In this document: piece by piece, positions 12,231-25,110 of the stretch
Position numbering within the stretch: the stretch's first letter is position 1
How the letters are laid out: each line of letters opens with the position of its first letter
Origin: Atherix ibis
Lineage: Eukaryota; Arthropoda; Insecta; Diptera; Athericidae
NCBI GenBank assembly: GCA_958298945.1
Contig: OY282610.1
Location: forward strand, 24,204,233 to 24,268,232
Length of the DNA stretch: 64,000 bases
Direction: 5' to 3'
Position numbers and translations under genes: made by a program
Notes under the pieces: generated by a model
Database searches by the model: none
Seen by the model: the letters and a program-made list of their open reading frames with translations, nothing else
What the model was told of the DNA's origin: nothing

Positions 12231-12970
12231 ATATCCTGACTACTACCTACCAGCTCTTGCTGATCGGCTACCAACTACTGACCATCAACTCCCAACTACC
12301 AAATTCTGGCTACAGACTACCGAGTCTTCATTATCGACTATTAAATCTTCGCTATGAAAAAGCAGCCCTCGATTACGAGCTACCAATTCCTCATTATGGA
12401 CTACCAAGTACAGGCTACCAAATACCAACTACCAATCCGCATTATCGGCTACCAAATTCAAACTCTTGACTACCAAGTCCTGACCACTACCTACGAGTTC
12501 TTGCTGATCGACTACCAACTACTGACCATCAACTCCCAACTACCAAATTCTGGCTACAAGCTACCAAGTCTTCATCATCGACTATTAAACCTTCGCTGTT
12601 AAAAGTCAGCCCTCGATTCCGAGCTACCAATTCCTTCTTATGGACTACAAAGTGCAGGCTACCAAATACCAACTACCAATCCGCATTATAGACTTCCAAT
12701 TCCAGACTATCGTATATAAATTTTTGACTACCGACTACCAATCTGCACTACCGACTTCCAACTTCGGCTACCAAATATCAATTGTCGATTTTAAATTAAC
12801 AATGTTTTACTATCGCCTATGAAGTCCGGACTACCAAATATCAATACCCGATTTTGGATAAATATTTTTTAACTATTGTCTACCAAGTCCCTACTGCCGA
12901 GTATCAATTCCCAAATACCACTTGCCAATTTTCTACTATCGACTACGAAATTAATCAATTATTGACTATT
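12230..12970 (+). repeat. CTACCAA-type array with 244-bp higher-order repeat
   Basis: Short words such as GACTACCAA, GGCTACCAAATAC and CAACTACC recur every 10 to 15 bases. On top of this a long unit is duplicated: CTGATCGGCTACCAACTACT at 12260 recurs as CTGATCGACTACCAACTACT at 12504, and CCCTCGATTACGAGCTACCA at 12367 recurs at 12611, both 244 bases apart. The frames at 12257-12822 that read out Y, Q, L and P repeats are artefacts of the array. Later copies (12700-12960) are more diverged. Confidence 0.9.
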
Positions 12971-14770
12971 ACCGAGTGCAAAGAATAATACCATATTCAA
13001 ATAAGTATGTTATCATTCTTTCGGCAATAATAATGAATATTTAATAAATGATAATAAAAATTACAAGACAAAATAGAAAACAAAACCAAAAAAAAAAAAA
13101 ACAAATTGAAAAATATTAAAACGCTGAAAAGATAAAAAAACAGAATAAAAAAATCAGTTCACACCTTTACGAGGCCTTAATTAGCCTGAATCGACATCAA
13201 CGTTAATGCAAATTTGAACAAAAAGAAAAATCAAAAGAAAACAGAAATAATTCGAAAGTAAAACAAAACGAAACGCGTGAAGAAAATCGTAAAGCTCACC
13301 ACTTGGAATCCTTTCTGGTGTTTTTGTTTTTGGCTCTCTATTTACTCGTAAATCCTTCCATTATAGTCTAGCACTCGTTTTTCCATTTCTTTCTTCTTTT
13401 AATTAACTTTGTATCACCGCGCACCTCCACCTACTATTGCATGGATTGCTCTACTATCCTTTCTGTCTATTCGGTTAATCGTATTCCAAAAATAAATCAG
13501 AGCATTTGCTATGCAGTGACGACCGCAGCGCCGTGAAAAGATAACTTTGTAAAACATCCTTGCCTGACAGGGACTCCAGATGTATGCGATCCAAATGGGA
13601 TCCTTGTCTGCCTGCTACTACATCCACTGCTAAAATGCCTTGCAAATTATTCATTCACTCATTAGCTATGCAGTTCGTCCTTGTGCATCGCACACCTTTC
13701 CCTCTGCTCGTTCTCGTCCTGATAACCTTCGACCACCATGCCCCACTCCCCATTGCCAACGCATCGAAACTTCCATTAAGTTAATATTCAGTCAATGGCT
13801 GGCAATTAGGTTGCACTCAGTTTTTATGTTCGACAAAGGATGCGGTTGGTTGTAAAAAGAGTTCGCCCTGCTTGTGTACTCGTCCAACTGCACACGATGC
13901 ACTTGGCATTTCCATTTGTCGGCATCTTTTATGGACAATGCTGCAATTTTATTCAAGAAAATTTTCTCTTAGACGATTTCGGAGAAACCTTCTAGAGCGA
14001 CTAAGTTGCAGACGAGAGACCGAAACTAAAAATTGATTCTGAACTACTCAGGCTCGGAAACTTTAAAACTCCAAGGACGGAGAGCCTTCGAATCGAAGTG
14101 AAACCACTAAATTAATAGAAACGAAATCCGCCTTCGTTTAGTTAAAGTGTCTGGAAAGTCTTTAAAGTGTTCAATAGTGTAAGAGGGTTAATTTCTCTGA
14201 ACAAGGCACCACCAAGTAGCTAGGCGTGAACTGCAAAGTAATAGTTTCGGTTTCGGTCACGCCGAGTCCAGGAGAAAATTTCAAGTGTTTTATTGTACCG
14301 TTCTCATTCCATTTTGCACTCCAAATTCTTTGACGGAATTGCAATTTCTTACTCAAAGGACTGAGGAAAAAAATTAATAATAAATATAAGCGGCGAGAGT
14401 GTAATAGAAAAATAGCAACAAAGCGAAAAATGAGATTGTATCCTCATGAATAGTAAGAAGTAAATGTGCACACCCGGACGAAGCGAGACAGAGGAGAAGG
14501 TCAATCGAGTTTGTGTAAAAAGAAAACTCTGCGGGATGGGAAATAAATAAACCAGAAAAATCAAGCGAGTTGAAAGGTGTTATGATGATGGGTGAAAGTA
14601 GCTTAAAGCGCTTGAAAATCTCATTTTTTCTTATTGTCGTTTTTTATTCCCATAAACCAAATCCTTCCCTATCGATCCCTACCAACCCCCATACACACAA
14701 ATATAACTCTCGCAATTTTCAAGTATGTTTTTCTTGTCTTGAAAAACGTTTGAATTTTAAAAAAATAATT
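12971..14770. other. Mostly unique DNA with no recognised gene
   Basis: AT-rich to about 13300, then a more complex portion (13480-13900) with pieces near normal base composition. Overlapping frames at 13560-13855 have no visible domain. No transposon signature was seen. Confidence 0.45.
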
Positions 14771-16400
14771 TTTTGCTTTTGTTAAAAACTATTCTTAATT
14801 CTTTAAATATAAAGATCGGCTACCTAGTCTTAAGGACGGTAAAAAAAATATTTTTTTTTTTTTTTAAATTCATCAACGTATTTGTAGAAAGGCCTCCTTT
14901 TTTCTTAGAGCTGGAATTGAATTTAACTATTTACGCTTTTGTTAAACAAGTTTTTTATCAATTCTTTAAAAATAATAAAGATCGGCTACCTATTTGTAAA
15001 GATAATTAATTGTTGGGCTTAATCCTTTTAACTACGATGGGACGAATAATTATTTTGAGTAAGAATTGATATTAGAACTGATTAAAAGCCACTTAAATTT
15101 ATAAAAAATAATAATTCGCTCAACTAAATAGTGCCAGGCATAGTGCGGCGAATAAATATTAGGCAGTCGTTTAAAAAATTCAAAAAAATCTTTTCCGGCG
15201 AACCTTTTATGTTTGCTTTAAGAAAAAATTGTGTTTAGTTATGAAGGACCGTTTTTTATTATCACAAATAATAATTTCCTCCGCTTAATATTTTTGAACA
15301 AAATGAGGCGAATAAACTTTAGTCATTCTGAGGCGAATAAATGTAGACAATTTCACAAATAGAAATATTCGACAATGTTCACCAATGAATTTTTTATTTT
15401 TGTTTCAGTAACAAATAATTTTAATTGCTTAGAAAAATATCCTTTTTCACTCGCAAAATTAATAATTTGCCGAACTAAAAAGGTTTGGACAAAACGCGGC
15501 GAATAAATGTTAGGCAGTCGTCAAAAGTTTCTAGGGAATGTTCGCCACTGTATATTTGTTAATCTCTTCTTTACGTAGATATTCAATTTGATATTCCAGG
15601 ACCATTTTTATGCGTACAATTAATTATTCACTCGACCAACTAATCTTCGCAATTCTGAGGCGAATAAATGCTAGACAATTACACAAAAAAGAATCCTCGC
15701 AAATGTTCACTAATGCATTTTTAATTTTTCGTTTCGGTAACAAATAATTTTAATTGCTTAGAAAAATATCCTTTTTCACTCGCAAAATTTATAATTTGCC
15801 GAACTAAAAAGGTTTGGACAAAAGGCGGCGAATAAATGTTAGGCAGTCATCAAAAAATGCTAGAAAATGTTCACCACTGCATTTTTGTTAATCTCTTCTT
15901 TACGTAAAAATTCAATTTGATATTCCAGGACCACTTTTATACGTAATATTTATTATTCGCTCGATTAAATAGTTTAAGCCTTTCTGAGGCGAATAAATCT
16001 CACAAAAACAAGGCCACGAAAATATTCGCCAAAAAAAAATATATTTTGCGCTTGAGTAAGACATAAATTTAATTATTAAGGAAATTATCCTTTTTCACTA
16101 GCAATATTAATAATTTGGCGAATTAAATGGGTTTGGACAAAATGCGGCGAATTAATAGAAGGCAGTCGTCCAAAAAATTCAAAAAATCTCCGCCGGTGAA
16201 TATTTCATGTTTCTTTTAAGAAAGAATTACGTTTAGTATTGAAGGACCTTTTTTACAGGCACAATTAATAATTTCCTCCGTTAAATATTCTTGGACAAAA
16301 TGAGGCGAATTAACCCTTAGTAGACATTTTGAGGCGAATAAATTCTACGCAATTACACAAATAGAAATACTCGAAAATTTTCGAAAATATTTAAAAGGAT
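14770..16400 (+). repeat. GGCGAATAAAT satellite, ~165-bp monomer and ~330-bp dimer
   Basis: The landmark GAGGCGAATAAAT or GCGGCGAATAAAT occurs at about 15147, 15303, 15331, 15498, 15658, 15827, 15985, 16142, 16301 and 16331. AGGTTTGGAC followed by GCGGCGAATAAATGTTAGGC recurs at 15481 and 15810, exactly 329 bases apart, with a diverged third copy at about 16129. The flanking segment with AAAGATCGGCTACCTA occurs at 14811 and 14977, about 166 bases apart, showing the array starts upstream. Two monomer types alternate, one with TTGGACAAAA.GCGGCG and one with TTCTGAGGCG, which is a simple higher-order structure. Confidence 0.9.
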
Positions 16401-18185
16401 TTCGAAATAAAATAATTAAAACCGATTGATTGATTGTGAAAAAATAATTCTCAACGCAAAATGTAGAAATTCCGAAAAAAGAACTTAATTTTTATTTATT
16501 TATTTTGCTCTACTTTACAACCCTCTCTCTGTTAGTATTATTTCGGCATATGTTTCGCCCTCTCTCTCTCTCTCTCTCTCTTAGTCTACTCATATTATTT
16601 GAGCAAATATTTTCGTAGTGGCCTCATTTGTACTCCTTTTTTCCTTCATTGTCCTCAAAATAATTTTCATCCCCTTTACTCCTTTAACACCTGGGACAGA
16701 CTTCCCTTGAAGATTGTGTTATTGACCGAAATATACTCAGACTGTGCTTGTACTCAAAGGAACAGTAGTAGACGAGCGGCAAGTTCTTAGGATCCTTCGT
16801 AGCCGTCCATATATGACTGTGTGTATTGCGTGTGCAAATAAATGCTCGCTTGTGTATTTTTAAAAAAATCTTTTGTTGTATTTGTTGTTGCTGTTGTCGT
16901 TTGCTTTTGATTCGTTTTATGTCGCATCGAATCGAGGTCAAGTTTTATCCTGCACACACTCAATTTTACCAAGTTTTTCACACTTGCCGAACGTTGAATT
17001 TAGAAGTCGCAACCCCTCCTTCCTCGCCTATTGCCACCATCATTGGCGTCGCCGTTGTCGTAACCGATACCTCATTTTCTGTCCCCCTACTGTACATTAT
17101 ATTATACACCTAATTTTCTACCCTCCTTCCGCTTTGCCCCTCTCCACTGGACGAACAATTAACCAAAACCAACCCTTCCGACATCGTCGTCATAGTGTGC
17201 ACGATTCCTGATTTCTGCACAGTCTTTGTACGATTCCTGCTCGCTTTCTCGCCGATCTTGGTTCGCCTTGATTTGTTCCATTGTTTATTATCCTTTCTTT
17301 CCGCTTTATATTTCTTTTTCGAAAGTGCATATTATAAAGTTCTTGGCGTTCATTCGTATTCATATCAGTGTTTATGTTTACGTGTGAGTGTGTTCCTTTT
17401 TTCTCTCGAAGATTTCAAGTGTAAGAACTCTCGACTGAGATTTGTGACACTTTTGCAACACATTTAATTGTAGGCCATATTATCCCTCCTTCCTGCTGCC
17501 CAATGTGTGCGTGTGTGTATATGAATTAAGGAATTGGTTCAGCTCAGTAGTGGTGGGTTTTCCCTGTTTTTTGTTGTTGTTGTTGTTGTTGGTTTTGCTT
17601 TGATTTGCGCCTCATTTTGTTCAGTTCCTTTTTAGCAACTTGAGCTGTCATCTTAATCATAACTTAATCCTTTCGTATTGCCGTAAGTTCTGCTAAAGGA
17701 TTTTTGTCACCCTTTAGCAAAGCCATCGCAACAAAGTAGCATAAATCGTATATACGCACTCGGGAGGAAAACCTCTCGAATTCACTCATAACAAGAGTGA
17801 CGAAACATATAAAAAAGGAAAAATAAAGGATCAAATACTAACCGTCTTGCAATCATTTCCAGACCAACCTAAATTTTGATACACACTGTATAGTGTGTAT
17901 GTGTCCCTATTTGCGTATCAGTATGGAAGAACTCTTCAAGTACTAATTAGACAGAAGGATTGACATTCTTTCACCCCAGAAGGGGAGGTTCTACCCTTCG
18001 ATCAGTGTCTGTCTCTTTCCTGTTGTGTTTTGTTATCATTTATCACTCGGCTTTATTGTTTATACAATTTCGGAGAGTAATTCAGAGCAAAAGAGAATCG
18101 AATCAACAAAAAAAAAGCGATCCTTTTCGATGAGTTTTTTAATGTGAATTACCCCCGATTATATGCGTACAAGTATTTTTTATTT
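16401..18185. other. Unique DNA with microsatellites, no gene recognised
   Basis: Holds a (TC)n tract near 16558-16580 and a (TTG)n tract near 17568-17592. Overlapping frames on both strands at 16684-17467 show no domain; some of their repeats come from the microsatellites. Base composition at 17000-17300 is less AT-rich than the surroundings. Confidence 0.45.
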
Positions 18186-18200
18186 GGGGGGGGGGGGGGG
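18186..18200 (+). repeat. Poly-G tract
   Basis: Fifteen consecutive G between T-rich flanks. See the finding on homopolymer G/C runs. Confidence 0.9.
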
Positions 18201-19690
18201 TGGCTGTTAGACAGTAGGGGAGTAATTTTATCGTTAATATGATAAAAAAATAACTTAGTCCTTTTTTCTGCTTTTTGTTTTATTTATAAACAAAAATAAT
18301 TATTATTATAAATTCAATTAAAGTTTTTTTTTTAACCCTTTCGCTTTCCGTGCTCTCCACTTATCATTTTCGGTTAGCATTTTTGAACGTATGGAAAAAT
18401 TTATAAGGTCCTTAAAAATTGCAACAATAAAAAAATGGAAGAATTTTTTTTTTGGCAAAACAATCAGATTTTCTTTAATTTTTTTGTTTGTTAAATAATG
18501 AAGACATTTGTAGAAATATAAGTGATTGCGAGTATTCGTAAATATAGGTTGAAGGGTTGAAGATCTTTAAGGAAAGCCACGGTGGCGTATCGTTTTGAAA
18601 AAGCAAACATATTAAAGATGCCAGGAAAGTGTGGTAATTGTAAAACTATCCCTATAAACCGTGAACCCTTAAAATCGACTGTTATACTGTATAGAGTAAA
18701 TGTTGCCTTTTGTTAAGAAGCGGAAGGGGTAAAAGTGTTTGCACGCACTTTCCATTCTATTAACTTTACTCTTTGGCCGATTTTACCGACATTTCACTCA
18801 ACGATGGTGTCGTGTATGTTTACAAATTTTTTAATTGTCATTTCCCCTTTATACTTTAGGTTTTATCGAATATAACTCACCATCCCTAACGGTCGGAATG
18901 CGTTTCTACCCCCTGGCGTGTGCGCTCATCAAAATGCATAGTTCGAATCCTTTTGAATGTGTACACTTTTTTGTACATACCTGCGTAAATTGCAACTTGA
19001 AACATTTTTCACACGTCACCCAAACAAGGTGCATATCCTTACATTTATGCACTCGTTCCAATTTTGTTTTCTTCAGTTTTTTGCTCCCTGCTCCAATGTT
19101 CAGAAAGGATTGAGAGTGAAAAGTAATAATTTCATAAGCCACTTAAATAGGAATAACCGTACATAATTATACTTAGTTTAGATCTAAATAAGCAAATACT
19201 CGAAATAAGTGTGCATTTGGAGAGGAATCAAAATAATAACGACAGAGGAGAATGCAAGGACATAATCTGTTCTGGGTTAAATAGTGTTAAAAGTTTTTGA
19301 TTGTTTTTTTTATCTTTCTTGACTGCTGTGATTTTTCTATATTTTTTGTACGAATTTATAAATTTTTCTTTTTTTAGCAAAATGATTTTTTGCGTTTTAT
19401 TTAAGGGAGAGGGAGGGGGAGAGGGAGAGTATGTGGTAAGGATACTTAAAAAACTGGAGAAGAATGAGCCTTTCTTTCAAATTTTATTTGAAATTTATTT
19501 TTTAATAAGCAAAAAACGTGTTATTATTTTTTTTTTTTTTGATTTTCATGTTCCGTAATCCTGCAGGACCAATTCTGGTTTGAGAATATTTCTGCAAAAT
19601 GAATATACATTTTTTTTCTAATATTTTTACTTCCTTTTTTTTGGATACCACATCCTTCTACCGTAAATATTCGTTAATTTTTTCTTTTAC
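18201..19690. other. AT-rich DNA, no gene recognised
   Basis: Short frames overlap on both strands around 18835-19166 without any visible domain. A GGGAGAGGGAGGGGGAGAGGG purine tract lies near 19405-19430. Confidence 0.45.
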
Positions 19691-20400
19691 GTAAGAAATG
19701 TTTTTTTCACATTTTTCTAAAATTGAATATAAATTTTTATCTAATTTTTTTCGTACTTTCTTTTCTAATTTTTTTCGTACTTTTTTTGGCAATTTTTTAA
19801 AATTTTTTTTGGAAATTCTTTTTTTTAATTATTTTCTTTTTTTTATAGTTCCTAAAATTGAATATGAATTTTTGTTGTACTTTTTTTTCTAATTTTTTTC
19901 GTACTTTTTTTGGCAATTTTTTTGGAAATTCTTTTTTTAATTATTTTCTTTTTTTTATAGTTCCTAAAATTGAATATGAATTTTTTTCTAATTTTTTTTT
20001 GTACTTTTTTTTCTAATTTTTTTCGTACTTTTTTGGCAATTTTTTTAAAATTTTTTTTGGAAATTCTTTTTTTTAATTATTTTCTTTTTTATAGTTCCTA
20101 AAATTGAATATGAAATTTTTTTCTGAGTTTTTTCGTACATTTTTGGGGAAACTTTTTTTTTTTTTAAATTTATTTTTTAGAAAATATTCTAAAAATTTTC
20201 TTTTTGAAAACTTTTGGGGTAAGTTTTTTTTAGATCATTTTCTTTTTGTTGAAAGTTCCAAAAATTAAATATAAATTTTTTAAATAATTTTTTGACCATT
20301 TTTATGGGGGAATTTTTTTTTAAAATTTTTGTTTTATTTTTAATTTTTTTTTGGGAATAGACAATTTTTTTTCAAAATAAAACCATATTTAGTTTTTTCT
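19690..20400 (+). repeat. T-rich tandem array, ~110-135-bp unit
   Basis: The landmark CCTAAAATTGAATATGAATT recurs at about 19851, 19962 and 20097, with a diverged copy near 19717, spacing 111 to 135 bases. Between landmarks the units hold TTTTTTTCTAATTTTTTTCG, TACTTTTTTTGGCAATTTTT and TGGAAATTCTTTTTTTAATT. Length differences are mostly T-tract slippage. The phenylalanine-rich frame at 19698-19892 is an artefact. Confidence 0.85.
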
Positions 20401-20539
20401 AAAAAACTGCATCAATTAATTTTGTGGAAGTTTTACTGTTTTAATTTTGCACTATTTATGGTACATTAGGAAATATTGAAACGGAACAAAACGGAACCAA
20501 ATGGCAATGAAAAGAGTTAAAGTGTGAAAGAGAAAAACG

Positions 20540-21300
20540 TAAAAGCGAGTGATTTTCTTACTGCTGTACTGAAGTCGACGCTACTGCAGAGGATTCTTCC
20601 CTTACAATCGATTCACTGACGACGCATCCCATCGTGACTTTGGCGCGGCCACACGAATGCGGCCAAACGAAAGAGAAAACACACCGAAAGTGTACCGGGC
20701 ACAGTACTCAGTATGCCGTATACGCGAACCTTCGAATAGGATGGAAATTACTTGTCGACGGCATTCTTCGTCGACGACCAAATTAGCCCTTGCGGTCGGC
20801 TATAGGAGAGTCCATCGCGTAGCCACGTTTCGTGCTGCTCTCATTTTCTGTCGTTGCTTTTTCTGCACGCCCGTTTACCTGCGAACTCTTTCAACCGTAC
20901 AACCACCACTCCCTTCACACCTACCTGGTCCAGCTTCTTATTTGCCATTTGCATAGAGTGTAAAAAGGGCGAAAGTGGTGAGTATTGATTGATTGCACGT
21001 TTCCTGCATCGTTTTCGGCGACTGAAGTAGCCCACAACTCGAGTGTTGTTCGACGTGTAGGCCGACAGTGTATTCAGTATGCGGTGCCCTCGTATCGTGT
21101 GCATTTTAGATTGAGCGCCACCACCAGTCGCCGTGTGTGCTTACGTTCTTTGCATTCGTGCTCCTGCATTGCTGTGTGCAGATTTTTCTGCACGTTTCTC
21201 TCAGTTCATCTTCTAGCTTGTCTCTCTCTCTCTCTTACTAACTCTGTTCACCAACAATACTTCCGTTTTTTCCCACACACATGCCAGCACTGATAAACTC
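20540..21300 (+). promoter_or_regulatory. GC-richer island, candidate promoter or first exon (unproven)
   Basis: This stretch is clearly richer in G, C and CpG than its surroundings and sits between two T-rich arrays. It contains two arthropod initiator-like words in similar context, ACTCAGTATGCCGTAT near 20706 and ATTCAGTATGCGGTGC near 21074, and a good splice-donor string GTG|GTGAGTATT near 20976. Frames of 87 to 102 codons overlap on both strands but show no domain, and some run through CT-rich DNA. The composition would suit a 5' UTR or promoter of a gene transcribed from here. No known core promoter combination at correct spacing could be confirmed. Confidence 0.2.
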
Positions 21301-22640
21301 CTCAATTTTTTGTTCCTTTTTACCGTTAATAATTACAGTCACTTTTTTTTTAATTCCAAAAATTGCCACTCACACGATTTTCTAAATTCCTTTTTTTCCT
21401 TTGTTTAGGGACTTTTTGTAATGCAATTTTTCTAAAAAGGTTCCTTTTTCGCTAGTTTTGGGATTTTTTTAATGCAATTTTTCCAATCGACAAAAAAAAA
21501 TCTTTTTTTTCATATTTTTGGAATTTTTTTAATGCAATTTTTTCAGTGTAGAAAAAAAGTCCTTTTTTTCGCTGGTTTTGGGATTTTTTTGTAATGCAAT
21601 TTTTCCAATTAACAAAAAATATTCATTTTTCGGTTATTTTTAATAATTTTATTGAGTGGAATTTTTCTATTTTGGAATTTTTTTAATGCAATTTTTCTAC
21701 AATAAAAACGGTCGTTTTTCGTTTGGTTTGGGAATTTTTCAATGCAATTGTTTTTCGAAAAGGCTCCTTTTTCGCTAGGTTTGAGATTTTTTTAATGAAA
21801 TTTTTCCAATCGACAAAAAAATCTGTTTTTTTTCATATTTTATGGAATTTTTTTAATGCAATTTTTTTAGCGTAGAAAAAATCCTTTTTTTTATGCTTGT
21901 TTTGGGAATTTTTGAAATGTAATTTTCCAATTCACAAAAATATCCTTTTTTGGTTTGTTTTGAAAATTTTATTGAGTGGAATTTTTCTACTCAACAAAAA
22001 AATCGTTTGGAATTTTTTCAATGCAATTTTTCAAAAAATGGTCCTTTTCGTTTGTTTTGGGAATTTTGTCAAAAAGCCTTTTTCTTGCTTGTTTTGGGAA
22101 TTTTTTCAAAGCAATTTTTTCAATCGACAAAAAAATCTTCTTTTTCTATTTGTTTGGAATTTTTTTAATCGACATAAAATCTTTTTTTTCTGGGTTTTTA
22201 GAACCTTATTTTTTTCCACTCGAGAAAAAATAATTTTTTTCTTTTTTTTTTTGGAATTTTCCCAATTCACAAAAGAAAAGAATTTTTTCTCTTGTTTTTG
22301 GGCATTTTTTAGTTCAATTTTTCCAGTGCACTAAAAACAATTTTTTGTTTTTTTTTATTATTGTATAATTTTTCTAATCTATTAAAATTTTTCCAGTGCA
22401 CTAAAAACAATTTTTTGTTGTTTTTTATTATTGTATAATTTTTCTAATTTTTAAATTTATTTTGGGAATATTTTTAAAGGAGTTTTTCCTTGTTTTTGAA
22501 AATTTTTATATTGAAATATTTTTAGTTGCACCTTGAAAGGTTTTTTTTTCCTTTTTTTGAGACTTTTTTTAGTGCAATTTTTCAAGCGTACTAATTGAAA
22601 AAGGAATTTTTGGTTATTAATTTGTTCTTTTAAATATCTT
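21300..22640 (+). repeat. T-rich tandem array, ~60-bp unit, with a recent 70-bp duplication
   Basis: Units read approximately TTTTGGGAATTTTTTTAATG, CAATTTTTCCAATCGACAAA, then AAAATCCTTTTTTTCG; about 20 diverged copies are visible. Near the end, TTTTTCCAGTGCACTAAAAA recurs 70 bases apart (22321 and 22391) and the following ~60 bases are almost identical, a recent local duplication. The 145-codon frame at 21897-22334 is made of F, W, L and K from this array and is not a gene. Confidence 0.85.
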
Positions 22641-25110
22641 TGAGGGAAAAAACCATTTTTTGTTGCTGTTTTTATTTGTAGATATTTGAATTATTTTGCA
22701 TGGCTTTGAAATACACATAAGCACATGTTCTTCTTATATCAATAAATTTTGTTCTATTTTCAAGCAGAATTAAAAAAATATTTTCGGTAACTAAAGCTTA
22801 ATTTTCTCTAATATATTGTATTAGAATAAGGACAAAACACATAATTTTTCTTTAAATAGTATTGGTTTAATAAAATATTGGTTTTTAATTTAATATGCAT
22901 TTTTTCAACACTTTTAGTCACATTTTTCGTTTGGTTTTTAATTGAATTAAAGAAAATTGAACCCGGTGTTTTTTTTCTTCAAATTTTTAATTTAATATTT
23001 AAAATTGTGAAAAGAAGAGAATAAAAAATATTTGCTTGAAATTTCAAATTTTGTAAGAAAATAAAAAATAATTCTTGGACAAAGTATAGCTTCTCTTTTA
23101 TATAATCAATAAACTAATTTGGTTTGTATATCATCGAAATATGTGGGAACTCTTACAACTTTCAAAAGGGAAAAATATGAAAAAATCGATTTTTTTTTTT
23201 AATATATTTTAATTGAAATCAACTTAAAATTATAGAAATTATTAAAAAAAAAACATTTCCCTCGAAATTGATAATTCCCTTAGATCGATTAGTCCCCAAA
23301 TGGGGCATCGAAATTGTCAAAACGCAAGTGCCTAGTTTTTAAGATGTAATAAAATTTTAGTAATCATTTTCTCTTTTAATCGGCATCATATTTACAAGTG
23401 AGAACACATCGGATATTCTGGCAATTATTTTTTTCTCCTTCAATAAAAACTCTATAATTTCGCAATTAAATAATTTCACCATATTTGCATCTTCTTCTCT
23501 CCTACCTCAAATCACCTTTTGTCGGATGCAATTGTGCATTCAATATAACATTGTGTACATAAACATTGGCAATACTATTTTTATTGTAAATTTTTTTTTC
23601 CATTTCCGTAATAAATTAAACTCCAGCGCAAAGGAAGGAAAGTGTGCCGGTAAATTAACAGCGAGCAGAAGAGAAATGCAAAAAGAAGGGCTAAGTTTTT
23701 GTAAAATTGTGCAAGTGCGAAAAAAATAAAGAAAACATAAAACATGACACAAAAGAGCACTTTTTTCAAGTGCAGCATGGACAAAAATAAACTGCAAGTG
23801 AAATAATAGCGGGAGAACAAAAAATAAAAATAATTCTGAAGAGAAAGGCACAAGACAGAGAAGTGTGAAAAATTCCCTTCAAGCAGGAAAAAAATTGAAA
23901 TTCGCATACCGCAGAGAATTTCTCCCAAAACCTATACATGCAAGCATGCACCTAAATAGTTGCATCTCTCTCTTTTAATCGGCATCTGTGTGTAGGCGTG
24001 TGTACGTGTACAAGTGTAATAGAATAAATATGCTGGGAAAAAATAATAATAATAAAAGAGGAGTAAAATCATGCAAAAACAATCAGAGGGAAGTAAAAAT
24101 ACACTGGAAATGGGGTTGAAATCAACCATTCAATATTCGTAGTGTGCCATTCGACTGACTACCAGAGAGAAAGAGAGAGAGAGAGCGAGAGAGAAAGAAA
24201 GAGAGAAAAAAAGAGTGAAAGAGATAAAAAAAAGGGAAAGTCGTCTCCTCCGGTGACTACTTCACTGCTATTACCCTCTTGTTCGGCCGTCCACGATTTT
24301 CTCAAATTTTTTCTAGTTAATACTCACACATAGTGTAAACACACCACCATAAGGGATGGGATGGGATTGAAAACATTACTTCGAACACAAAAGAATTCCG
24401 AACACTATGTTTTCTCGTTGGGGTTTTTTTTTTTGGTGCACCGTAATTTTCTCACATCAAGTATTTCCATAAATATTCCCCAATTTATATTTTCTGCATT
24501 TTCCAATTCGAATTTGTCTTCATTTTTTTACTTTCACTTCTCATATCCTGAAGGTCCTTCAATTTTTTTTTTGTGCAATAAGGTAATAAATATTCAATGA
24601 GAAAGAGAAATCGAAAAATAATAATTTGGCAGAACGTTTATGTGTAAAAGGACGAAATCACTTATGGAATTTTCTTTTCTTTTTGAAAAGGTTCTTTTTA
24701 GAAAAAAAAACTTAGGCTACCTTTTCCATCATCCTTTCAGAAAGATGATTTTCACTAAAAGGGGAACAATTATCCTTCCCCTCTCCCTCCTACGCTATAA
24801 CCTTATTTTAAAGAAAATCCAGTCGGGTTTTTTTTTTTGTAATTTGGTCTAAATTTTTTTTGTTGGGACCTTGAAAATATGATTCACTTAATCACATATT
24901 TATTATAACAGTTTCCACCATTTCTCATTCGGATACAGTTTAATTGAAATTGGCAACACTGTAAGCATCCCGTTAGTGTTCAGCAAAAACAAAAGCAAAA
25001 AGGAATTTTTTCTATCGATTGTAATAAATAATATTCGCTGTGTAAAATCGTACACAATTTATAGAAGAAGAAAAAAAATACTCTAACAGCTGTGCTATAG
25101 TGTGCATTTT
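22641..25110. other. AT-rich DNA with a GA microsatellite, no gene recognised
   Basis: A (GA)n purine tract lies at about 24166-24240. Overlapping frames at 23526-23951 on both strands are F/K-rich and unconvincing. TTGGCAACACTG occurs at 24951, a motif that recurs elsewhere in the window (49700-49760). Confidence 0.45.

Noticed and set aside
18930..18960. AGTTCGAATCC string resembling a tRNA B box
   Set aside because: No A box at the right distance and no cloverleaf; same conclusion for GATTCGAATCGG near 7794.
21897..22334. 145-codon open frame, the longest in the window
   Set aside because: It is F-, W-, L- and K-rich text read from the ~60-bp T-rich array; neighbouring units give the same phrases in other frames, and there is no domain.
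24166..24240. Serine/arginine/glutamate-rich peptide text (RERERESERERKRE)
   Set aside because: Read-through of a GA microsatellite, not an SR-type protein.
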